This document shows, piece after piece, positions 31,890 through 39,635 of a stretch of DNA of 64,000 nt. The notes below the pieces were generated by a model, which was not told the DNA's origin, ran no database searches, and was given only the letters and a program-made list of their open reading frames with translations. The position numbers and the translations under genes were made by a program. Position 1 is the stretch's first letter, and every line of letters starts with the position of its first letter. Origin of the DNA: Natronobiforma cellulositropha (GTDB taxonomy: Archaea > Halobacteriota > Halobacteria > Halobacteriales > Natrialbaceae); assembly GCF_025629245.1 (NCBI RefSeq), contig NZ_JANZXN010000004.1:52858-116857 (forward strand), given 5' to 3'.

Positions 31890-34800
31890 ATGCACATAAA
31901 GGCGCTCGTCCTGGACGGCTTCAAGAGTTTTGGTCGAAAGACGAAGATCCCGTTCTACGAGGATTTTACCGTGGTTACGGGCCCGAACGGCTCCGGGAAG
32001 TCGAACATCATCGACGCCGTGCTCTTCGCGCTCGGACTCACCCGGACGCGCGGGATCCGCGCCGAGAAACTCACCGACCTCATCTACAACCCCGGCCACG
32101 ACGGCGGCGCGGAGACGGCCGGACCGCGTGAGGCCATCGTCGAGGTCGTCCTCGACAACTCGGACGGCACGCTCGAGCGCTCACAGGTCACGAGCGCCGC
32201 GGGCAGCGACGACGTGGGCGACTGCGAGGAGATTTCGATCCGGCGGCGGGTCAAACAGACCGAGGACAACTACTACTCTTACTACTATCTGAACGAGCGC
32301 GCGGTCAACCTCTCTGACATCCAGGACCTGCTCGCCCAGGCCGGGGTCACCCCCGAAGGCTACAACGTCGTCATGCAGGGTGACGTCACCGAGATCATCA
32401 ACATGACGCCCTACCTCCGGCGAGGGATCATCGACGAGATCGCGGGCGTCGCCGAGTTCGACGCGAAGAAAGAAGACGCCTTCGGCGAACTCGAGATCGT
32501 CTCCGAACGCATCGACGAGGCCGAACTCCGGATCGGAGAGAAACGCACCCGCATCGACCAGCTCGCAGACGAGCGCCGGAGTGCGATGCGCTACCGACGG
32601 CTTCGCCGCGAAAAAGACGAGTACGAAGGCTACCGCAAGGCGAGCGAACTCGAGGAGAAACGCGCCGACCTCGAGCGCGCCGAAGGCCGCGTCGACGGAC
32701 TCGAGGAGACGCTCGAGGAACGCCGACGGGTGCTCGACGAACGCCGCGGCACCGTCGTCCGCCTCCAGGAGGACCTCGAGGACCTCAACGCCGAGATCGA
32801 ACGCAAAGGCGAGGACGAACAGCTCGAGATCAAACGCGAGATCGAGAGCGTCAAAGGCGAGATCTCGCGGCTCGAAGACCGCATCGAGGCGAGCGAAGAA
32901 CAGATCGAAGCGGCCGAGAACAAGCGCCGCGACGCCTTCGTCCAGATCGATCGCAAACAGGAGCAGGTCGACGAACTCACCGCCGAGATGCGCGAGTGTA
33001 AGCTCGAGAAGGCCTCGATCACCGCCGAGATTACGGAGCGCGAGCGCGCCCGTGAGGAGGTCCAGGCCGAAATCGACGACGTCGACACCGAGTACGACGA
33101 GGTGAAAGCCGACCTCGCCGAACGGAAGGAGGCGCTCGAGGAAGCGAAGACGGCGAAGAACGACCACCAGCGCGAGCAGGATCGGCTCTTAGACGAGGCC
33201 AGACGGCGCTCGAACGCCATCGCCGAGACGTCAGATGCGATCGAGGAGAAACGCGAGGCGATTCCGGAACTCGAGACCGAACGCACCGACTTAGCGCGCG
33301 AGCTGTCGAAGGCGGAGGCGAACTTCGAGAACATCGAGGCGGTCGTCGACGACCTGCGAGACGAGAAGCGCCGCCTGCAAGACGACCTCGACGATCTCGA
33401 CTCGAAACTGCAGGCGAAACAGGCCGAGTACGCCGAACTCGAGGCGAACGCCAGCGAGAGCGGTGACTCCTCGTTCGGCCGCGCGGTGACGACGATTCTG
33501 AACTCGGGCATCGGCGGCGTCCACGGCGCGGTCGCCCAGCTAGGGAGCGTCTCCGGGGAGTACGCCGTCGCCTGCGAGACCGCTGCGGGCAACCGCCTCG
33601 CGAACGTCGTCGTCGACGACGACGTGATCGGCCAGCAGTGTATCGAGTACCTCAAGTCGCGAAACGCCGGCCGGGCGACGTTCCTCCCGATCACGAAGAT
33701 GCGCTCGCGGTCGCTGCCGAACGCGCCGAACGACCCCGGCGTCGTGGGCTTCGCCTACGATCTCGTCGACTTCGACGCCCAGTACGAGGGCATCTTCTCG
33801 TACGTCCTGGGAGACACCCTGGTCGTCGAGGACCTCGAGACCGCCCGCGCCTACACAGGCGACTTCCGCATGGTCACCCTCGACGGCGACCTCGTCGAGA
33901 AGAGCGGGGCGATGACCGGCGGCTCCCGGAAGGGCTCTCGCTTCTCGTTCACCGCCAGCGGCGAGGGCCAGCTCGAGCGCGTCGCGACCGAGATCACGCG
34001 CCTGCAGGACGAACGCGACGACGTGCGCGACCAGCAGCGCAGCGTCGACGACCGCCTCGACGACGCCCGCGACCGCCAGAGCGACGCCGGTGACGAGGTC
34101 CGCTCGATCGAGACCGCACTCGAGCGTCTCGACGAGCGCCGCGAGCGGCTCGAGGACGAGATCGAGGGGCTCGAGGACGAACTCGAGGAACTCGAAGCCG
34201 AGCGCGAGTCGGTCGACGAGCGCATGAGCGAGATCTCGAGTGCAATCGAGGCGAAAGCCGAGGCGATCGAGGGCATCGAGGCCGAGATCGCCGACCTCGA
34301 GTCCGAGCTCGCCGACTCGAAGATTCCCGAACTGAGCGCCAGACTCGAGGAGATCGACGCCGAGATCACCGAGCGCCAGGAGCGCATCGACACGCTCGAC
34401 GCGAGGCTCAACGAACTCGGTCTCGAGAAGCAGTACGCAGAGGAGGCCGTCGAGACCCTCCACGACGAGATCGAGACCGCCCAGAACAGCAAGGCAGAGT
34501 ACGAAGCGCGCATCGCCGACTGCGAGGACGAAATCGAGGCGAAACACGAGGAACTCGCCGAGAAACACGCCGCCGTCGAGGAACTCGAGGGAGAGCTGAC
34601 CGAGCTCAAAGACGAGCGGACGACGCTCAAAGACGAGCTTTCGGACGCGCGGACGAAACGCGACGCCCAGCAAGAGCGGGTCAACACCGTCGAGAGCAAA
34701 CTCGAGGGCAACCGCGAGCGGGTGCGCGAGCTGACCCGCGAGATCGAAACCCTCGAGATCGACGTCGGCGAGTACGACCCCGAGGACGTCCCCGACCACG

Positions 34801-35465
34801 AGACCGTCCTCGAGATGATCGAGGTACTCGAGGCTGACATGGCGGCGATGGAGCCAGTGAACATGCTCGCGATCGACGAGTACGACGAGGTCCGCGAGGA
34901 GCTCGAGACGCTCGAAGAGGGGCGGGAGACGCTCGTCGAGGAGGCAGACGGCATCCGCGAGCGGATCGACCAGTACGAGACCCAGAAGAAGAAGACGTTC
35001 ATGGACTCGTACAACGCCATCGCCGAGCACTTCACCGAGATCTTCGAGAAGCTCTCCGAGGGGACCGGCACACTCCACTTAGAGGACGAGGAGGACCCGT
35101 TCGAGGGTGGGCTGACGATGAAAGCCCAGCCGGGCGATAAACCCATCCAGCGCCTCGATGCGATGTCGGGCGGGGAGAAGTCGCTGACCGCGCTCGCGTT
35201 CGTCTTCGCGATCCAGCGGCACAACCCCGCGCCGTTCTACGCGCTCGACGAGGTCGACGCCTTCCTCGACGCGGTCAACGCAGAGCGCGTCGGCCAGATG
35301 GTCGACGAACTCGCCGGACGCGCCCAGTTCGTCGTCGTCTCGCACCGCTCGGCGATGTTAGACCGCTCAGAGCGCGCCATCGGCGTCACCATGCAACAGG
35401 ACAACGTGAGCGCGGTGACCGGCATCGACCTCAGCGGCGAGACGGAGGTGCCCGCCGATGACTGA
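31890..35465 (+). CDS. smc: Chromosome segregation ATPase SMC
   Basis: A 1191-residue structural-maintenance-of-chromosomes protein. The ATPase head halves carry Walker A GPNGSGKSNI (31-40), signature LDAMSGGEKSLTAL and Walker B FYALDEVDAFLDAVN. Between them are two long acidic coiled-coil arms flanking a hinge at about residues 515-670 (GVHGAVAQLGSVSGEYAVA and FLPITKMRSR... GDLVEKSGAMTGGS). It compacts and organises the chromosome as a dimer with the kleisin ScpA, whose gene overlaps it by eight bases. Length and domain order match the family. Confidence 0.95.
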   Translation: MHIKALVLDGFKSFGRKTKIPFYEDFTVVTGPNGSGKSNIIDAVLFALGLTRTRGIRAEKLTDLIYNPGHDGGAETAGPREAIVEVVLDNSDGTLERSQVTSAAGSDDVGDCEEISIRRRVKQTEDNYYSYYYLNERAVNLSDIQDLLAQAGVTPEGYNVVMQGDVTEIINMTPYLRRGIIDEIAGVAEFDAKKEDAFGELEIVSERIDEAELRIGEKRTRIDQLADERRSAMRYRRLRREKDEYEGYRKASELEEKRADLERAEGRVDGLEETLEERRRVLDERRGTVVRLQEDLEDLNAEIERKGEDEQLEIKREIESVKGEISRLEDRIEASEEQIEAAENKRRDAFVQIDRKQEQVDELTAEMRECKLEKASITAEITERERAREEVQAEIDDVDTEYDEVKADLAERKEALEEAKTAKNDHQREQDRLLDEARRRSNAIAETSDAIEEKREAIPELETERTDLARELSKAEANFENIEAVVDDLRDEKRRLQDDLDDLDSKLQAKQAEYAELEANASESGDSSFGRAVTTILNSGIGGVHGAVAQLGSVSGEYAVACETAAGNRLANVVVDDDVIGQQCIEYLKSRNAGRATFLPITKMRSRSLPNAPNDPGVVGFAYDLVDFDAQYEGIFSYVLGDTLVVEDLETARAYTGDFRMVTLDGDLVEKSGAMTGGSRKGSRFSFTASGEGQLERVATEITRLQDERDDVRDQQRSVDDRLDDARDRQSDAGDEVRSIETALERLDERRERLEDEIEGLEDELEELEAERESVDERMSEISSAIEAKAEAIEGIEAEIADLESELADSKIPELSARLEEIDAEITERQERIDTLDARLNELGLEKQYAEEAVETLHDEIETAQNSKAEYEARIADCEDEIEAKHEELAEKHAAVEELEGELTELKDERTTLKDELSDARTKRDAQQERVNTVESKLEGNRERVRELTREIETLEIDVGEYDPEDVPDHETVLEMIEVLEADMAAMEPVNMLAIDEYDEVREELETLEEGRETLVEEADGIRERIDQYETQKKKTFMDSYNAIAEHFTEIFEKLSEGTGTLHLEDEEDPFEGGLTMKAQPGDKPIQRLDAMSGGEKSLTALAFVFAIQRHNPAPFYALDEVDAFLDAVNAERVGQMVDELAGRAQFVVVSHRSAMLDRSERAIGVTMQQDNVSAVTGIDLSGETEVPADD

Positions 35466-36405
35466 GGAGCGAGCGGGCGACGAGGACGACATCCCGCTCC
35501 AGATCGTCGGCCACGACGAGCGCGAGCGCCCCGGCGAGTCGGAGGCGGCCGAATTCTCCTTCACCGAGTCGGAGCTGAGCGGGGAGACCGAGGCGGACGC
35601 GGACTCGCTCGAGGACGACGAGTCGGTCGAACCCGTCGAACTGCTGGTCCAGCTGGCGAAAAACGGCGAGATCGACCCCTGGGACATCGACATCGTCGCC
35701 GTCACCGACAAGTTCCTCGCCGCGCTCGACGAGACCGACCTGCGGACCTCGGGGCGGGCGCTCTTCTACGCGAGCGTTCTCTTACGGATGAAGAGCGACG
35801 AACTGTTCGCCATCGACGAGCCCGACGAGGAGGAACTCCCGCCGTGGGAAGCGCCCTTCGCCGACGACGACGCGGCGTTCGACCCCGGCTTCGACCCCAT
35901 CGCCGGACTCGAGGCCGAGATGGAGCGCCGGCTCGAGCGCAAACACGCCCGCGGCAAGCCCGAGACGCTCGACGAACTGGTGCGCGACCTACGCGAGGCA
36001 GAGCGGGGCACCTGGTGGAAAGAGTCGCGCACCTACGATACGAGCGACTCCCCACGCGGATGGGACCGCGGGATGCAGGAGTTGAGCTACCACTCCGCGG
36101 ACGACTTCCGCGTCGACGACGAGCCGACCGCAGACGACGTCACCCACACTGCCCACGCCGAAGACATCGAGTCGGTGATCGACGACGTCGAGGACGCCCT
36201 CGGCGAGCACTACGAGAAGGGCCGCGAGGAAGTCCTCTACGCCGAAATCGACCACGTCGGTGGCTCACGGGTGATGACCTACCTCGCACTCCTGTTCCTG
36301 GCCCACCGCGGCCGCGTCTTCTTAGAACAGGACGAACTGTTCGGCGACCTCTGGATCCAGCGGGTCACGGTGGAGGCGACGCCCGAAGAGGCGGTCGCCG
36401 ACTGA
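35458..36405 (+). CDS. scpA: Kleisin ScpA
   Basis: A 315-residue segregation and condensation protein A that bridges the two SMC heads. The N-terminal core is seen in EPVELLVQLAKNGEIDPWDIDIVAVTDKFLAAL (read in parts) and ALFYASVLLRMKSDELF, with an acidic middle and the C-terminal winged helix (VMTYLALLFLAHRGRVFLEQDELFGDLWI, read in parts) that binds the SMC head. A Shine-Dalgarno GGAGGTG (35444-35450) lies seven bases before the ATG, inside smc, so it is translationally coupled. No scpB is seen nearby. Confidence 0.9.
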   Translation: MTEERAGDEDDIPLQIVGHDERERPGESEAAEFSFTESELSGETEADADSLEDDESVEPVELLVQLAKNGEIDPWDIDIVAVTDKFLAALDETDLRTSGRALFYASVLLRMKSDELFAIDEPDEEELPPWEAPFADDDAAFDPGFDPIAGLEAEMERRLERKHARGKPETLDELVRDLREAERGTWWKESRTYDTSDSPRGWDRGMQELSYHSADDFRVDDEPTADDVTHTAHAEDIESVIDDVEDALGEHYEKGREEVLYAEIDHVGGSRVMTYLALLFLAHRGRVFLEQDELFGDLWIQRVTVEATPEEAVAD

Positions 36406-36471
36406 GTCGCACTCGAGCGCGGCCGTAGCGATCACAACAGCTTTTGTACCGCTCTCGACTAGCACGTAGCG

Positions 36472-36927
36472 ATGACGCGCCCGGACAGCCTCGACCGGCG
36501 GCTGAGACGGCTCACGGAGCGCGCCGCCTTCGTGGCGCTGTGGGGCTGGATCCTGCTCTCCTCGCTGTTCTTTCCGGCCTGGCTCGGCTATCCGCTGGTG
36601 GGTCTCGCCCTCGCTGGGGTCGTGTTCCTCGTCGGCTGGCAGGCCGCGAGGGCTGCGAGCCACCCGGTCTACACGGTTGGCACCCGACGCGAGGTCGACG
36701 TCGAGGCGATTACCGATCCGCGGTGTCGGTGTGACGAGTGTGGTCGCCGGGCCCGAGACGGCGAGCGCAGGCGCTACACCACGCGGCGCATCCTCTTCGG
36801 GACGACCATCGCCGTGCCCGAGTGGGGCGTCAACGAGTACTGTCCAGCCTGTGTCGGCGACGAGCGTCTCGAGGAGTCTGTGGACCCACACGAGCGAACG
36901 CGAGCGCTCGAGCGCGAGCGTGCCTAA
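36472..36927 (+). CDS. Small membrane protein with zinc-ribbon tail
   Basis: 151 residues: a basic N-terminus (TRPDSLDRRLRRLTERAA), two hydrophobic helices at about 20-55, then a cytoplasmic part with Cys-x-Cys-x-x-Cys (RCRCDECGRR) and a distant CPACVG, forming a likely zinc ribbon. The end is charged (DPHERTRALERERA). It follows scpA by 66 bases on the same strand. The family is not recognised. Confidence 0.7.
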   Translation: MTRPDSLDRRLRRLTERAAFVALWGWILLSSLFFPAWLGYPLVGLALAGVVFLVGWQAARAASHPVYTVGTRREVDVEAITDPRCRCDECGRRARDGERRRYTTRRILFGTTIAVPEWGVNEYCPACVGDERLEESVDPHERTRALERERA

Positions 36928-36982
36928 CTGGCCGTCGGCCGAGCGTGATGCAGGCCGGCAGACGCCGCCGGTCGTCGGTGCG

Positions 36983-37858
36983 TTAGTCGTCGAGGTAGTG
37001 CCCCGCCAGGAGGTCGACGCGCTCGCGTGTCTCCTCGGGAATCGCCTCGGCGGGGGTGTTGATCGTCCCCTCGAGTGCGTGCCAGGCGTCGCTCTCGAAG
37101 TCGTCGGGCATCGTCTCGATGGCACGGTCGACGACGGCGGTGATCGACGCGCGGTTTTCGGCGGCGTTCTCGAGGACCTCCTCGAGTGTGACCTCGCGGT
37201 CGTCTTTCCAGACGTCGTAGTCGGTGACGCCCGCAACGGTGGCGTAACTCAACTCGGCCTCGCGGGCGAGTTTCGCCTCGGGGATGGCGGTCATGCCGAC
37301 GACGTCCCAGCCCTGGGCGCGGTAGAACTCGCTCTCGGCCCGCGTCGAGAACTGCGGGCCTTCGATGCAGACGTAGGTGCCGCCTTCGACGACGGCCGGT
37401 GACGCGTCTGGGTCGGTCTCGAGTGCGTCGCGGGCACTGGCAGCGAGGTGGGCGGATAAGGCGGGACAGTAGGGGTCAGCGAAGCCCATGTGGACGACCA
37501 CCCCGTCGCCGAAGAAGGTGGGCGTCCGGTGTTTCGTCCGGTCGAAAATCTGGTCGGGGACGACGAGCGTCCGCGGCGGGAGGTCCTCGCGGAGGCTGCC
37601 GACGGCGTTCGTCGAGATGACGCGGTCGACGCCTGCGGCCTTCAGCGCGTAGAGGTTCGCCCGGTACTGGGCGTCGGTCGGGGTGTGGCTGTGGGCCTCG
37701 CCGTGGCGTGGGAGGAAGACGACCTCGTGGCCGTGGCACTCACCCACCGTGAGCGGGGCGCTCGGCTCGCCGTAGGGGGTCGAGACGGTCTCCGTCCGGA
37801 CGTGCTCGAGTGTGAGTGCCTCGTAGATGCCGCTGCCGCCGATGACGCCGATGGTCAT
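36983..37858 (-). CDS. mtnP: S-methyl-5'-thioadenosine phosphorylase
   Basis: A 291-residue purine nucleoside phosphorylase family enzyme that cleaves methylthioadenosine, the by-product of polyamine synthesis, to adenine and methylthioribose 1-phosphate. Visible are IGVIGGSGIYE at the N-terminus, VFLPRHGEAHSHTP (phosphate and nucleoside binding), VISTNAVGSLREDLPP, CIEGPQFSTRAESEFYRAQGWDVVGMTAIPEAKLAREAELSYATVAGVTDYD (read in parts), all typical of MtnP. Length matches the family. Confidence 0.9.
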   Translation of the reverse strand: MTIGVIGGSGIYEALTLEHVRTETVSTPYGEPSAPLTVGECHGHEVVFLPRHGEAHSHTPTDAQYRANLYALKAAGVDRVISTNAVGSLREDLPPRTLVVPDQIFDRTKHRTPTFFGDGVVVHMGFADPYCPALSAHLAASARDALETDPDASPAVVEGGTYVCIEGPQFSTRAESEFYRAQGWDVVGMTAIPEAKLAREAELSYATVAGVTDYDVWKDDREVTLEEVLENAAENRASITAVVDRAIETMPDDFESDAWHALEGTINTPAEAIPEETRERVDLLAGHYLDD

Positions 37859-37966
37859 GGGGCGAGGATACGGGAGGCGGCGGCTAAACCGTACGGGTCG
37901 GCGGCCGGTCGGGAGTTGGAGAGGAGCGCTCTCGAGTGGCGAGGCGGAGCGGCGTGTAGAGACGAA

Positions 37967-38010
37967 GCGGCGTGGCGGCGTGGCAGCGTGGCGGCGTGGC
38001 GACGTGGCGG
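37967..38010. repeat. 8-base tandem repeat
   Basis: Five tandem units related to GCGGCGTG start at 37967, 37975, 37983, 37991 and 37999; the third (GCAGCGTG) and fifth (GCGACGTG) have one change each, then a partial GCGG follows. It lies between mtnP and the second MATE gene, about 90 bases before the latter's start. Such tracts can change length by slippage. Confidence 0.7.
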
Positions 38011-38097
38011 GTCACAACAGCGTGTCAGGGGCCATCCAGGATCCGTGGTATCACTTCCCACGAGAGTTAAAGTAGCCGGAGTGTATTTCGATTCGTA

Positions 38098-39546
38098 ATG
38101 GTTTCGGGGGGTGAGACGAGCGGCGGTGAGCGTGACCGAACGAGCGATCTCACCGAGGGGACGCTCGTCCGGCCGATGTTTCGCCTCGCCTGGCCGCTCG
38201 TCGTGATTCAACTGCTGCAGGTCGCCTACAACGTCGGCGACACCTTCTGGCTCGGGATGCTCTCCGAGACCGCCGTCGGGGCGATCAGCCTGGCGTTTCC
38301 GCTGATCTTCCTGTTGATCTCGCTGGGTGGTGGCTTCACCGCCGCGGGGGCGATTCTCATCGCCCAGCACACGGGCGCACGAACCGGCGACGACGGCCTG
38401 ATCGCTGGCCAGACGGTCACGTTCATCTCCATCGTCGCGATCTGTCTCGGGGTGCTCGGCTACGTCGTGACCGACCCGATGCTCTCGATGCTCCCCGCAG
38501 ACGCCGAGACGCAGGCCGAGATCATCCCCCAGGCGGCCGCCTACATGCGCGTCTTCTTCCTCGGGATGCCCTTCCTGTTCGGCTTCTTCGTCTTCGTCTC
38601 GCTGATGCGCGGCTACGGCAACACCCGCGCGCCGATGCGCGTGATGTTCATCAGCGTCCTCGTCAACCTCGCGCTCGACCCGCTGCTCATCTTCGGCGTC
38701 GGTCCCTTCCCGCGCATGGAGATTCAGGGAGCGGCGGTCGCGACCGTCGTCTCGAGAGGTCTCGCCACTGCGATCGGCTTCTACATCCTCTTTTACACCG
38801 ACGTCGGCCCGACGATCGAACGCGCCCACCTCAGGCCGCGCCTCGAGTACGTCTCGAAGATCACCCGTCTGGGCGTACCGACGGCGCTCGAGCAGTCGAT
38901 GAGTTCGCTCGCGATGGTTACGCTGACGGCGATGATCGCGACCTTCCCGCCCGCCGTCGTCGCCGCCTACGGCCTGGGTAACCGTCTGATCTCGCTGGCG
39001 TTTCTCCCCGCGATGGGGATGGGCCAGGCGACCGATACGATCGTCGGGAAGAATTTGGGTGCCGGGAAGCCAGAGCGCGCCGAGCGGGCGACCTGGATCG
39101 CCTCCGGAGTGATCGGTGCGATCATGTTCGCGGGCGCGCTCGTCGCCTACGTCTTCGCCGAACCGATCGTCGGCGTCTTCATGATGGCGGACACCGAGGG
39201 TGCGGCCGCGACCATCGCCTACGGGACGACCTACCTGCGTTTCGCCGCGGTGATGTTCGTCTTCATGGGCGTCTTACAGGTCATCCTCGGCGCGTTCCGC
39301 GGCGCGGGGAACACGAAGACGGCGCTCGCGTTCTCCGTCGTCACCCTCTGGCTGGCGCGCGTGCCGGTCACCTACGTCCTGGTGTTCGTCGAGGGCTGGG
39401 GCACCACCGGCATCTGGCTCGGTGTCGTCGTCGGCGACATCGTCGGCGCGACCGCCGCCATCGCCTACTTCACCCGTGGTACCTGGAAGGGGTCGCTCGT
39501 CGACGAGCGAGAGGACTCGAGCGGCGTCCCACCGACCGACGACTGA
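38098..39546 (+). CDS. MATE-family multidrug efflux transporter (second copy)
   Basis: A 482-residue, twelve-helix transporter paralogous to the one at 25811. Family landmarks: LAWPLVVIQLLQVAYNVGDTF (read in parts), RGYGNTRAPMRVMF in half one and FRGAGNTKTALAFS in half two. It exports drugs or metabolites by ion antiport. A likely TATA-like AAAGTAG and a T-rich TATTTCGATTC at about 38084-38096 precede the ATG. Acidic cytoplasmic ends fit a halophile. The substrate is unknown. Confidence 0.9.
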   Translation: MVSGGETSGGERDRTSDLTEGTLVRPMFRLAWPLVVIQLLQVAYNVGDTFWLGMLSETAVGAISLAFPLIFLLISLGGGFTAAGAILIAQHTGARTGDDGLIAGQTVTFISIVAICLGVLGYVVTDPMLSMLPADAETQAEIIPQAAAYMRVFFLGMPFLFGFFVFVSLMRGYGNTRAPMRVMFISVLVNLALDPLLIFGVGPFPRMEIQGAAVATVVSRGLATAIGFYILFYTDVGPTIERAHLRPRLEYVSKITRLGVPTALEQSMSSLAMVTLTAMIATFPPAVVAAYGLGNRLISLAFLPAMGMGQATDTIVGKNLGAGKPERAERATWIASGVIGAIMFAGALVAYVFAEPIVGVFMMADTEGAAATIAYGTTYLRFAAVMFVFMGVLQVILGAFRGAGNTKTALAFSVVTLWLARVPVTYVLVFVEGWGTTGIWLGVVVGDIVGATAAIAYFTRGTWKGSLVDEREDSSGVPPTDD

Positions 39547-39635
39547 GACGGACACCACGAGCCACGACACCGCGGTGCCCGCCGAGTTCGTCCCGGCCAT
39601 CGCCCAACCTGGCCGTCCCGGCTCGAGCGACACCG

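Noticed and set aside
33540-35078. Long minus-strand frames opposite smc
   Set aside because: The sense strand encodes a standard SMC coiled coil; repeated GAG/CTC codons keep the antisense frames open.
36322-37236. Minus-strand frame over the small zinc membrane gene and mtnP
   Set aside because: Overlaps mtnP in another frame and has a Ser/Arg/Thr-rich start, unlike haloarchaeal protein.
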